Below, one piece after another: positions 31,589 through 39,179 of a stretch of 56,674 nt of DNA. The stretch covers positions 1 to 56,674 of IMG/VR virus record IMGVR_UViG_3300037826_000110. One strand, 5' to 3'. The notes under the pieces are model-generated. The model made no database searches. It had not been told where the DNA came from and saw only the letters and a list, made by a program, of their open reading frames with translations. The position numbers were made by a program, and so were the translations under genes. This stretch comes from a virus. Position 1 is the stretch's first letter. Each line of letters begins with the position of its first letter.

Positions 31589-32473
31589 TTACTCCTCATA
31601 CGTTCGCTCTATCTGATACCGTCTGACGTCGTCAACCCACTCTTGCTCCACCAACGGCGGGGCGGGGGTACGATTGCGATAGTCCTCCTCCAGGCCGTCG
31701 AAGTAGCGCACCGCGTCCTCCACAGCGCGCCGAGGCTGTTCGTCGAAATACTCTTGCAGATCGCGACGTACAGGGACCCAGTGCTTGATCTCGCTGTAAG
31801 AGGTGGCCAAAAAGAGGATGTCGTGCAGATTGAATCTCGGCATCCCATAGTTCATACTGCCATACTCCTCAAAGTAGTAATCGCAGTAGTCAAACCACGG
31901 GTTGCCGGTTTCCTTGCGCACACACTGATACACCACGGCCAGGGCGCTGAAGGGCTGCGGCAGGGCCTCCAAATGCTCCACTGCCCATACCGCGTCGCTG
32001 GGCCAGGTGTACTGTCGCGGGGGGCGGATACCATGTGCCCCCCACCACTCTATGAGTCGCTCGCTGTACGAATCTACCCCCTCACAGACGTGGTTAATAA
32101 CGACGGCGATCATTAGGCAGGCCAGGGTGTCGAAGTTGCTGAAGTCCTCGACTTCCCACTCGATGCCCCACGCTGCGAAGGGAATCTCGTGCCAACCCTC
32201 CACCAGTGTCGGATGGTCGAACTCGCGCTCGTAGACCAGGTAATCGGCATACAAGCCGTTAAGCGGGAAGAACTCCTGATTGATACGAACCAGAAGCTCC
32301 TGCTCGGCAGCCTGCAAGCCCCCCAACACCGGGAGCTCATCGCCGAATAGCTCGCGCCACAGCTCGGCCATATTATGATACTCCTTATAGCCCCCCAGAC
32401 GGTCAGCGATCGCCCCGTAGGACGGCAGGCGATAGCGAGTCAAAGCCTGGACGACGGCTTGCAGAGAAATCAT
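31589..32473 (-). CDS. Unknown 294-aa protein of the ubiquitin-like cassette
   Basis: ATG 32473 overlaps the previous stop as ATGA. The product is acidic, Trp/Tyr-rich and mostly helical (YADYLVYEREFDHPTLVEGW, WPSDAVWAVEHLEALP). No motif is recognised. It sits in tight linkage just before the E2-like gene, which suggests a partner or target-binding role in the same pathway. Confidence 0.6.
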   Translation of the reverse strand: MISLQAVVQALTRYRLPSYGAIADRLGGYKEYHNMAELWRELFGDELPVLGGLQAAEQELLVRINQEFFPLNGLYADYLVYEREFDHPTLVEGWHEIPFAAWGIEWEVEDFSNFDTLACLMIAVVINHVCEGVDSYSERLIEWWGAHGIRPPRQYTWPSDAVWAVEHLEALPQPFSALAVVYQCVRKETGNPWFDYCDYYFEEYGSMNYGMPRFNLHDILFLATSYSEIKHWVPVRRDLQEYFDEQPRRAVEDAVRYFDGLEEDYRNRTPAPPLVEQEWVDDVRRYQIERTYEE

Positions 32474-32682
32474 GCTTCGCTGTCCAGGTCGAATAGCTCT
32501 GGCTGGCCCTGCCGTCGCATGATCCAGGCTTTCGGTATCGGTTGCGTGTGCCGACACTGTGGGAAGTTAGGGCAGCCCAAAAACTGAGAGTGGTTGTGGC
32601 GGTTGGTTTTGATGAGCAAGGGGACGTTGCACTCTGGGCAACGGAGTGCGGTGGGCTGGTTGTTCTCAAATAGCGGTTCCAT
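32470..32682 (-). CDS. Topoisomerase-type zinc ribbon protein
   Basis: ATG 32682 (MEPLFENNQPTALRCPEC) with GGAGAGGGCG upstream gives 70 aa. It has one zf-C4 topoisomerase-type ribbon, CPECNVPLLIKTNRHN then FLGCPNFPQCRHTQPIP, followed by a short tail. In topoisomerase I this module binds single-stranded DNA; here it stands alone. Confidence 0.7.
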   Translation of the reverse strand: MEPLFENNQPTALRCPECNVPLLIKTNRHNHSQFLGCPNFPQCRHTQPIPKAWIMRRQGQPELFDLDSEA

Positions 32683-33145
32683 CGCCCTCTCCAAAATGCT
32701 CGGCGTGCAGGCGTGACACATCCTGCTCCAAATTGTAACGCAGATCCTCGATGCGCCGCTGACACTCATAGTCCGCATCATCGACCACGCCGGCGCGCTC
32801 CTCCAGGATTGCATACAGATTTAGGTTATAAAGCCGGCGCAAGTCCTCGTACTCTCTGAGATACAAGAGTACGTCCAACGCCTTCCCCAAAAGGGCTGAC
32901 GCATCGACCGCCAGATGCTCCACATTCGTACCGGTTCCTAGATTGGCCAAAGCCTGCATGTCCGTGATCACCTGGTTGATCACGGCCTCCGGTTCAGCCT
33001 CGGTGCTGGCGATCACCGGACCCAACGCTTCAATGGCGTGCCGTGCCATCTGCCCAATCTCTGGCGGTGGGTTGGTGGCCATAGTGATCACGGCCATTTT
33101 CTGGCTGGCCTGGCCCACAAGGTCTGAGAGCCTATGCCGATCCAT
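32666..33145 (-). CDS. Unknown 159-aa helical protein
   Basis: Acidic, all-helical protein (EIGQMARHAIEALGPVIAST, LYLREYEDLRRLYNLN), overlapping both neighbours by 14-17 bases. No known domain or membrane segment; part of the ubiquitin-like cassette operon. Confidence 0.55.
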   Translation of the reverse strand: MDRHRLSDLVGQASQKMAVITMATNPPPEIGQMARHAIEALGPVIASTEAEPEAVINQVITDMQALANLGTGTNVEHLAVDASALLGKALDVLLYLREYEDLRRLYNLNLYAILEERAGVVDDADYECQRRIEDLRYNLEQDVSRLHAEHFGEGDGTAI

Positions 33146-33434
33146 TCAGCACCCCCAGAGCCTTCAGTAATAGCGCCTCGGCCTCGATCACGTTGGTCTC
33201 GATACACGTACCCTCGCCGTGAATCTCCATCGCCGCGAGGCCGTTCAACGCCTCGCGTACCGCAACGGTGATCTCGCCGTCGCTCATCGACGCCCGCCCG
33301 CCATTCAACAGTGGGGATAGTGACGCGGTTACGTCCGCCGCCATGCCCCACAGAATATAGCTGGGACTCACATGCAGCAGTGGCCCCACCCTTAAATTTG
33401 CTCTGATCAACAATGCCTCTACTTGTTGCTCCAT
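33132..33434 (-). CDS. Unknown 100-aa helical protein
   Basis: A 100-aa protein (MEQQVEALLIRANLRVG) overlapping the next gene by 14 bases; GGAGAACACT precedes ATG 33434. The C-terminal half (AVREALNGLAAMEIH, EAEALLLKALGVLNG) resembles a stretch of its 159-aa neighbour (VDASALLGKALDVL), so the two may be distant paralogues. Confidence 0.5.
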   Translation of the reverse strand: MEQQVEALLIRANLRVGPLLHVSPSYILWGMAADVTASLSPLLNGGRASMSDGEITVAVREALNGLAAMEIHGEGTCIETNVIEAEALLLKALGVLNGSA

Positions 33435-33443
33435 AGTGTTCTC

Positions 33444-33677
33444 CTAAAATCCTTCTGGCACCCGCTTACCGGGCACCGGGTCCAAAGCTTCCAGACGCTC
33501 ACGAAACTTCTCCACGGCTTCAATATGTGCGTAGAGGTCCAGGAGCGCCCGTTCTATCTCCGCCTGGCGCTGGGCGACATCCGCCCCGGCCTCCAGGTCC
33601 AGCAGGAGCCGGACGGCGGCGAGCTCCAACGGGGGAACCTCCGCCATCCGCTCCGCAAGCTCACGCGCCGTCGTCAT
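33444..33677 (-). CDS. Small helical protein
   Basis: ATG 33677 (MTTARELAERMAEVPPLE) lies inside the end of the Ub-MazG gene, so it is probably translationally coupled; the longer upstream frame is only that gene's shadow. The 77-aa product is helical and charged (RQAEIERALLDLYAHIEAVEKF). No known family. Confidence 0.5.
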   Translation of the reverse strand: MTTARELAERMAEVPPLELAAVRLLLDLEAGADVAQRQAEIERALLDLYAHIEAVEKFRERLEALDPVPGKRVPEGF

Positions 33678-34113
33678 CCGGGATAACCGGGCCGTGCTGC
33701 TCGAGGGCCGCGACGCAGAGAGCGGCCATTTTGACAATGCGATACCGTGCTCTGCTAAGTTCTTCAGCGCCAATATCTTGTGAAGCATGCCCCCATTCCT
33801 CAGCGATATAATCCAGCCACACGCTGGGACCATGGCGTTTTCCGTCAATCTCACCGTTTAACGTCATGCGTTCTTGCACGTTGCAGATTGCCGCTAGCAC
33901 ATTGGCGCGGCTGACCAACGCACCCTTGGTCCCCGCACGCTTGACGAAGGTAACCACCTTGTTACCTTCGTCGTCCTCGCTCTCCTCGACGCTGGCGTTA
34001 GCCAGCTCCGGAAAGTATTGGCGCAGGTGATCCTGCATCTGCTGCGTTGTAAGCTCGTCTTCCTCGTCCCGATATTCATAGTCCCCGTGGGGATATTTGT
34101 AAATCGTTGCCAT
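33661..34113 (-). CDS. Ubiquitin-like (PRTRC protein C-like) domain fused to MazG-like domain
   Basis: A 150-aa protein with GGAGGAATTGAGAG upstream. Residues 1-64 match the beta-grasp Prok_Ub family of PRTRC protein C (QYFPELANASVEESEDD, VVTFVKRAGTKG). In that family GTKG is normally the C-terminus. Here ~86 residues follow (VLAAICNVQERMTLNGE, PSVWLDYIAEEWGHASQDI, KMAALCVAALE), resembling a MazG-type NTP pyrophosphohydrolase domain with EEWGH in place of EExGE. Cleavage after GTKG by the JAB peptidase would free a ubiquitin-like protein; that step is inferred. Confidence 0.7.
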   Translation of the reverse strand: MATIYKYPHGDYEYRDEEDELTTQQMQDHLRQYFPELANASVEESEDDEGNKVVTFVKRAGTKGALVSRANVLAAICNVQERMTLNGEIDGKRHGPSVWLDYIAEEWGHASQDIGAEELSRARYRIVKMAALCVAALEQHGPVIPDDDGA

Positions 34114-34144
34114 CTCTCAATTCCTCCGTTGTGTGTTATGCGGA

Positions 34145-35614
34145 TCACGCCGGGGCGCGATCTTCCTCAGATTCCTGCTCAAATATATCAATGCCTATTT
34201 CCTCGCGGATCATTCTAGCCATCACCGAGGCCAGGTGCCCTAGGTCACTCTTGTCTATGGCCCCGGGCCGTCCGGGCTTTCCCACCGAGACGGTGACCGC
34301 CAGATCCTCCGGGCTTTCCCCATTCTGGGGTACGTCGATGCGGGCCGTGAGAATAATTTGCGGCTTGGGGGGAGGCGGAGGGGGCACCGCTGGCCTTGAT
34401 GATGCCGGCGGCGGCGATTGGGGCTCACTCAGCGTCCCCACCGCAACCCCACACCGCGCGTTATTCGCAATCCCCGCATCCTGCGCCGCGTCCACCGGCG
34501 CGCTGGCTATGTGCTCCGGAGCCGATAACTCATGCTCTTCCGGCTGCGGATTGCCGGCGCGTTCCCAGCAATCGGGGCAGATGTTGATGCCCGCGAAGCG
34601 GTACCAATCGCGCTCTTTGTCGTTGGCGACCTCGGTACCGCAGGCGCGGCAGCGGGTCCAGAACGTCGGGCGGTGCGTTTTCCACCCGGCGTGCTGCTCG
34701 TACATGCGCTTGGCCAACGCTGGTCCTTCGACCTGCTTCTCGAAGGTCGTGCTCTTGAGCTCAAAGCACGTCCGCCAAGAGCAGCGCAACTCCCGACCGA
34801 TCTTTGTCGCATACCGGCATCCCGCGCAGGCATGCATGATGCCGTTGCCGGGGACCTGGGGTTTCATCTCTGGCTCCCAGTCCATGGCCCACGGTGCACC
34901 ATCGAGGGAGGCCGTCTCCGTCTCGATGTGGCGCTTGACGGCCATCTCCACGTCGACCACGCTGCGCTCATGGCCCAGGAGACGCATGTACGTGGGCTTT
35001 TCCTCACCAAGGGCCACCAGGGGTAGCAGTGCCCGGGCGTGCCGTTCGCCCAGACCCCGCGCCACCTCATCCTGGATGAAGTCGGGGAGTTGCAGGAGGC
35101 GCAGTTTGTTGGCTACGGTGCTCTGACTGAGGCCCCAGCGGTTGCCGATCTCCGCCTGGGTCCAGCCAAATTTTTCCCCCGCCATCTGCATCATGCGCGC
35201 CTGCTCGATAGCGTTGTTGTCCTCGCGCTCTTGATTTTCCTGGAAGGCGATGTCGGCCATGGCCTCGTCGTCCAGTGCCTTGAGGTCGACGGGGAACGTG
35301 GCGTATGTGGTGTCGCTCTGCGCGCTGAAGGTCTCGTGAATCAGTCGGAAGGCGCGCAGACGCCGATGGCCGGCGGCCAGTTGGATCTCCAGCCCTTCAC
35401 GACGGCCGTCCTCGATCCGCGCCACGGCCTCGGCGGGATCCAGGACCTCGCCGTTCAATAGCGCCCGCGCCGGGGGGACGTGGATTAGGCCGCTGGTTTC
35501 GGGAAGCTCGTGGCGCATTTGTAAAATTGAGTTCTCCAGGTCGGCGGTGTAGTACTTCATCCGCGCCTGGAATGGATTGTCACTGATCATCTTATTTGCT
35601 ACTCTGGTAATCAT
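34145..35614 (-). CDS. ParB-family protein with zinc-binding C-terminus (PRTRC ParB-like)
   Basis: A 489-aa protein with GGAGGCAAAACCG before ATG 35614. It has a ParB CTPase-type box GHRRLRA (82-88), ENQEREDNNAIEQARMM and a helix-turn-helix (WTQAEIGNRWGLSQSTVANKL). A Cys-rich part follows (CAGCRYATKIGRELRC, then CRACGTEVAND, then CPDCWERAG), probably two zinc sites, and a Pro-rich region. ParB next to ThiF/E2/JAB/Ub-like genes defines PRTRC cassettes. A palindrome copy lies 23 bases upstream. Confidence 0.8.
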   Translation of the reverse strand: MITRVANKMISDNPFQARMKYYTADLENSILQMRHELPETSGLIHVPPARALLNGEVLDPAEAVARIEDGRREGLEIQLAAGHRRLRAFRLIHETFSAQSDTTYATFPVDLKALDDEAMADIAFQENQEREDNNAIEQARMMQMAGEKFGWTQAEIGNRWGLSQSTVANKLRLLQLPDFIQDEVARGLGERHARALLPLVALGEEKPTYMRLLGHERSVVDVEMAVKRHIETETASLDGAPWAMDWEPEMKPQVPGNGIMHACAGCRYATKIGRELRCSWRTCFELKSTTFEKQVEGPALAKRMYEQHAGWKTHRPTFWTRCRACGTEVANDKERDWYRFAGINICPDCWERAGNPQPEEHELSAPEHIASAPVDAAQDAGIANNARCGVAVGTLSEPQSPPPASSRPAVPPPPPPKPQIILTARIDVPQNGESPEDLAVTVSVGKPGRPGAIDKSDLGHLASVMARMIREEIGIDIFEQESEEDRAPA

Positions 35615-35636
35615 CGGTTTTGCCTCCTCTGGGAAT

Positions 35637-35652
35637 TATTTCCCAGGAAATA
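35637..35652. repeat. Dispersed palindrome, copy 5 of 9
   Basis: TATTTCCCAGGAAATA, centre CA, with ATT/AAT flanks on both sides. It lies between the 101-aa gene and the ribosome binding site of the ParB gene at 35614. Confidence 0.85.
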
Positions 35653-35657
35653 ATTGA

Positions 35658-35963
35658 CTATTGAGTTACGTCTTCGGCGAACAAATGCCGCAATAACAAG
35701 ACGGCGTTGCGACCGCTGGGTGTCTGCGGCCACACGCCGTCTTTAAGATAAGCCCGCCATTCCTCGATATGGGCGATGATAAGCTGGCGGTATACCTGGC
35801 GGGAGTAATCGGGTAACTCGGCCAGGATGCGGTCATAGCGTTCCAGGGCGGCTTGGGACTCAGCGTCCTGAGGTGCGAAGGGCTGGCGCGGGTCGTGGAG
35901 CACAGTGGGGTGGTTGCTCAGGGCGGTCATAAGGGGCTTTTGTTTGGATGTGCGTTGGGTCAT
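35658..35963 (-). CDS. Unknown 101-aa protein
   Basis: The start overlaps the preceding stop (ATGA). The C-terminal ~65 residues are helical (RYDRILAELPDYSRQVYRQL, RNAVLLLRHLFAED). No family is recognised. Confidence 0.55.
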   Translation of the reverse strand: MTQRTSKQKPLMTALSNHPTVLHDPRQPFAPQDAESQAALERYDRILAELPDYSRQVYRQLIIAHIEEWRAYLKDGVWPQTPSGRNAVLLLRHLFAEDVTQ

Positions 35964-36415
35964 TCCTCAAAGCCCTCGAAGCGTTGCTTGTTCTGACACC
36001 ACCACTCATAGAAGTCCGTCTGCGCATACTCTCCGCTCGCGGGGAGAATGTTATAGCCCACGCCGTACCGCCCGTCGCGAATCACATACCCCCACTCCTC
36101 AAGTTCACGCTTGATATGCTGAAGCTCCTCGGAAACATACGCCTGTAACACCGGCGTTATTTCCCTGATCGGCGTATCAAACTCCAGCATCAACTCATTA
36201 AAGATAGATATGTCCGCCACGGTATAATGATGATTCCACCAGAAGATCGCTTCACGGCCATCCTCACGACTCACCGTCTGCACATCGATGTCGGCGTCGT
36301 AGTGGTCCCATCCGCGAAACCGCACAGCAACCCGCATCGTTACTGGGTTTTCCTGCGTGGACGGCGCCGCCTCGCGCAGTAACTGTCCCAAACTCTCAAC
36401 TAACACTACCAACAT
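35960..36415 (-). CDS. Unknown 151-aa protein
   Basis: ATG 36415 with AGGAGAAGTGACA upstream; a GTG two codons earlier is also possible. The protein is acidic and aromatic (FRGWDHYDADIDVQTVSRED, EWGYVIRDGRYGVGYNI) with mixed alpha/beta pattern. No known family. Confidence 0.55.
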   Translation of the reverse strand: MLVVLVESLGQLLREAAPSTQENPVTMRVAVRFRGWDHYDADIDVQTVSREDGREAIFWWNHHYTVADISIFNELMLEFDTPIREITPVLQAYVSEELQHIKRELEEWGYVIRDGRYGVGYNILPASGEYAQTDFYEWWCQNKQRFEGFEE

Positions 36416-36429
36416 TGTCACTTCTCCTT

Positions 36430-37176
36430 CTAGGTCCGCACCTGCGCGCGGACAAACTTCAACAGTTTCCCGAATTCCTGCGTCTGCTTGGCTTGCGCCA
36501 ACAGCGCCTGAAACTCATCCATCTTCCGCACCGCCTGCTCGCTGATCTTGCCGTCGTCGCGCAGGCCGTAAAACTCCTTCCAAAAATCGCTGGGGCTTAC
36601 GGTGCCGTCGGCTGCCTCCGCGGCCCCTTCCTCCGGCGCCCCAAAATACTCCTCCAGGTCCTGCTCCGGCGAGGTCTCCTCAGCAGTCGTGGACATCGTA
36701 TCCATGACTGTTGACTCAGACGACTGACCACCGTTCACCGGCGTGGCCTCCACCACATCCCCCAGGCCCTCGGTGGTGACCGCATAACCCTCGGCGGGCT
36801 CCACCCACAGCACGTCACGATACGGGTTACCCTCTTTGTTCTTCTTCTCGGAGAACCCGTACACGCAGAAGAAGCGGGTCGGCAGCATCTCCTCTACGGG
36901 TAGTTGGTCAAAGTCCGCGATCCCGGCCTCGGCCAGGTCCGCGACGTCGAACAGCTTCGTGGACTCATACTGACAGCCACGGAAGAACAGCCGCACCCAG
37001 CCCTCTGGGGTAACTTGCATCTTGGTCACCAGGGCTCTGTGCTGCCCCTGGCCCAGCGGCCGCAGGGCACGCGGTCCCTGCGGCGCCGTCCGCGTCAACG
37101 CCTGCTGTTGGAGGCAGGCGGCGATAAGGCGGAGGTTTCGGTTCATCTCCTTCAATTGCTCTAAAATTGCTTCCAT
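36430..37176 (-). CDS. Unknown 248-aa protein, possible nucleic-acid accessory factor
   Basis: N-terminal helix, then a beta-rich middle (ALVTKMQVTPEGWVRLFFRGCQYE, RFFCVYGFSEKKN), an acidic linker (PEQDLEEYFGAPEEGAAEAA) and a helical C-terminus (LLAQAKQTQEFGKLLKFVRAQ). The architecture of a small beta domain plus acidic linker recalls single-strand-binding or recombination accessory proteins, but no motif proves it. Confidence 0.5.
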   Translation of the reverse strand: MEAILEQLKEMNRNLRLIAACLQQQALTRTAPQGPRALRPLGQGQHRALVTKMQVTPEGWVRLFFRGCQYESTKLFDVADLAEAGIADFDQLPVEEMLPTRFFCVYGFSEKKNKEGNPYRDVLWVEPAEGYAVTTEGLGDVVEATPVNGGQSSESTVMDTMSTTAEETSPEQDLEEYFGAPEEGAAEAADGTVSPSDFWKEFYGLRDDGKISEQAVRKMDEFQALLAQAKQTQEFGKLLKFVRAQVRT

Positions 37177-37185
37177 CGTTCACTC

Positions 37186-37839
37186 CTATAGTACATACGC
37201 CAGATCTAGCTCTGGCACCTGATCCGGGTCCATTACCTGAGGCAGCCACTCCGGCCGCCCCTGCGTGACCATCGGCTGCCCGTCATACATTGCCGCAACT
37301 TTGACAGCCTTGTGCCAGTCGTCGAAGGCGATGCGCATGCGCTTGATCTGCCCGGCGTTGCGCACGGGCATTTTCAGCCCATACCACGCCCGAATGAATC
37401 CGGGCACCTTGGTGAAGCGCCAAGCGTTCCAGTCGTCGTGGTCGCGCGGGCCATGCTCTTTAAGCCACTTCTCCACGTCCCACAACGCGATGTCGTCACG
37501 CACGTAATCGCGGTGTGGCTTGGTCGAGGCGTGCCAGCCGGCAAGCCATTTCTGGACAAGGATCCCCGTCGGCACGCGGCGGAAGTCCATGCGCGTGACG
37601 GGGAGATTGTCCCCCCGCCACGCTCGGATGAGGTAGCTGGGGCGCCATTTGGCGACGACCCAGCCACGCTCGGTTAGCCAGTCCAGCGCCTTGTCCAGAT
37701 CCCAGTCCACGGGCTTGGTCTCCTCAGAGAGGATTTCTAGTGTGCCGTGACGCTTGGTGACGGTCCACAGATGCGGGCTGCCGTCCTCTGGGGGGGCAAT
37801 CTGTCGGGTGAAGTCAATGCGCGTCACTATCGTTTCCAT
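37186..37839 (-). CDS. Unknown 217-aa protein
   Basis: ATG 37839 (METIVTRIDFTRQIAPP) with CGGAGGGGACC upstream. It is basic and Trp-rich, with two similar halves (WLTERGWVVAKWRPSYLIRA; FRRVPTGILVQKWLAGWH) that might be an internal duplication. No known family. Confidence 0.55.
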   Translation of the reverse strand: METIVTRIDFTRQIAPPEDGSPHLWTVTKRHGTLEILSEETKPVDWDLDKALDWLTERGWVVAKWRPSYLIRAWRGDNLPVTRMDFRRVPTGILVQKWLAGWHASTKPHRDYVRDDIALWDVEKWLKEHGPRDHDDWNAWRFTKVPGFIRAWYGLKMPVRNAGQIKRMRIAFDDWHKAVKVAAMYDGQPMVTQGRPEWLPQVMDPDQVPELDLAYVL

Positions 37840-38281
37840 GGTCCCCTCCGTTGGTGCGGAGAATGATTTTCCGTGCCAGGTCTCGGCGAACGTAATCCCA
37901 GCGTCCATCTGCCTCGAACGGGACGGCTTTGTCGATGCTGTCGATGACGGCCAGGATGTGGCCGGCCCACTCTTCGATGGGCGGGATGCGAAAAACCATG
38001 TGGCCGTCACAGCCACAGGAGATGAGTTGGAAGTTGGCTTGAGCCGCACACTTGAGGAGCTCAGAGCCGTGGGTGACGCTGAGCAGGGACATGGCTTCTT
38101 GCCCCTGGTCGCCCAGTTCATACGCGGCGTCCAGTTCGGCGCGCAGGCGGGCGATCTCTTCCTCGGCGGCGTCGAGGTCTGCGGCCTGGGCGTCGCATAT
38201 GCGTTCGGTTTCGCGGAGTTCGCGGGCCAGGACGCGGACGGCGACGCGGTCTTCGGTTTCGATGCGTGGGAGGCGGGTCAT
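37814..38281 (-). CDS. Unknown coiled-coil protein
   Basis: A 155-aa protein. Residues ~15-60 form a coiled coil (RELRETERICDAQAADLDAA) and the C-terminal half has ISCGCDGHMVFRIPPIEEWAGHI, a soluble alpha/beta part. It overlaps both neighbours (4 and 26 bases). No known family. Confidence 0.55.
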   Translation of the reverse strand: MTRLPRIETEDRVAVRVLARELRETERICDAQAADLDAAEEEIARLRAELDAAYELGDQGQEAMSLLSVTHGSELLKCAAQANFQLISCGCDGHMVFRIPPIEEWAGHILAVIDSIDKAVPFEADGRWDYVRRDLARKIILRTNGGDHGNDSDAH

Positions 38282-38838
38282 CGCGCACCCCCCGCGGCCA
38301 TGGCATAGGGGCCGTAGCTAAGGATTTCCGTGCTGGGGATTGTGTTGCCGTCTACCGGTTCGGCCCAGATGGTCCAGTCTGGCGGGGCTGCGCAAGGATT
38401 GGGGATCATGCCGATGAGGGCCTGGACGTGTTTCTGCTGGGCGCGCCGGATGTTCCAGAACTCGCGGGGATTGAGGTCGTTCTCTGTGACGCAGTCCCCG
38501 CAAAGGTACAGAGGTGCGTACTGGGGGCGATCCTGATGTTTGCCATCGGCGAAGGGCTCGTAGTAAATGCGGAGTGCTGTAGTTTCCAGGACCACGGCTC
38601 CGCAGCGTTGACATACGCCGTTGGCCATGGGCCAGTAAAACGGGCCGCCGTTGGTGACGTAGTCGGCATGCCAGTCCTTCATGAATTTGTCATGGCGGAG
38701 GATCTGGCGTGCCTCGCCGTATGATACGACATAGTGGTAATTCTTGGTGCGACCGTTCAGGCTAATGGTAAGGTGCAGAACACCTTCGCTTGCCTGATGG
38801 TCTTTAGCGAAGCTTTGTGCGATCTCTCGCGGTTTCAT
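38278..38838 (-). CDS. Zinc-binding protein, first gene of the long leftward operon
   Basis: A 186-aa protein with two CxxC pairs (CQRCGAVVLETTA and LCGDCVTEND), a probable zinc site, and a Tyr-rich N-terminal half. AATAGGAGGTAGTTACA precedes ATG 38838. A ~210-base untranslated leader separates it from the promoter at 39056-39084, and part of that leader can mask this ribosome binding site. No known family. Confidence 0.6.
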   Translation of the reverse strand: MKPREIAQSFAKDHQASEGVLHLTISLNGRTKNYHYVVSYGEARQILRHDKFMKDWHADYVTNGGPFYWPMANGVCQRCGAVVLETTALRIYYEPFADGKHQDRPQYAPLYLCGDCVTENDLNPREFWNIRRAQQKHVQALIGMIPNPCAAPPDWTIWAEPVDGNTIPSTEILSYGPYAMAAGGAR

Positions 38839-38844
38839 TGTAAC

Positions 38845-38932
38845 TACCTCCTATTGTGATAAGTTTCTTGTTGAGAAGCCCTCGCCGGTGCGGTTTGGCG
38901 GTTGCCTCTCTATTGTGGTACAATAGGAGGTA
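38845..38932 (-). promoter_or_regulatory. RBS-masking leader switch
   Basis: In the mRNA, TACCTCCTATTGT (38932-38920) is a perfect 13-base complement of ACAATAGGAGGTA (38857-38845), which holds the ribosome binding site of the gene at 38838. Between them, ACAATAGAGAGG (38916-38905) can pair with the same anti-RBS segment through ACAATAG. Two exclusive folds are possible, one open and one closed. A large hairpin (GACCCTCGA...TCGAGGGTC, ~38969-39003) lies further upstream. Confidence 0.6.
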
Positions 38933-39055
38933 ACCCTCGGTGCCGCTATTCCCGGTGCCTTGGGCTAGACCCTCGATTGGGAGCCGTTACTCCCGTCGAG
39001 GGTCGCTTGCTATAGAAAAGCCTCAGTCTGTCCTTTTCCCTTCGCAAGCACTTAT

Positions 39056-39084
39056 ATTGTACCATAGCTTGATTTTTTTGTCAA
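39056..39084 (-). promoter_or_regulatory. Strong leftward promoter
   Basis: -35 TTGACA (39079-39084), 17-base spacer, -10 TACAAT (39056-39061) on the minus strand. It drives the operon from 38838 leftward and is divergent from the promoter at 39147-39175. Confidence 0.8.
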
Positions 39085-39113
39085 TACCCAAATTTTCCTC
39101 CGCTACAAGTAGT

Positions 39114-39129
39114 TATTTCCCAGGAAATA
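39114..39129. repeat. Dispersed palindrome, copy 6 of 9 (between divergent promoters)
   Basis: TATTTCCCAGGAAATA, centre CA. It lies between the two divergent -35 boxes, 29 bases from the leftward and 17 from the rightward one, which is a natural operator position. Confidence 0.85.
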
Positions 39130-39146
39130 GCCATAGAAACTGCCTA

Positions 39147-39175
39147 TTGACATTTAAAAGCGGATATGATACAAT
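39147..39175 (+). promoter_or_regulatory. Strong rightward promoter
   Basis: -35 TTGACA (39147-39152), 17-base spacer, -10 TACAAT (39170-39175). Transcription should start near 39180-39182, right at the first hairpin of the structured RNA. Confidence 0.8.
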
Positions 39176-39179
39176 AATA

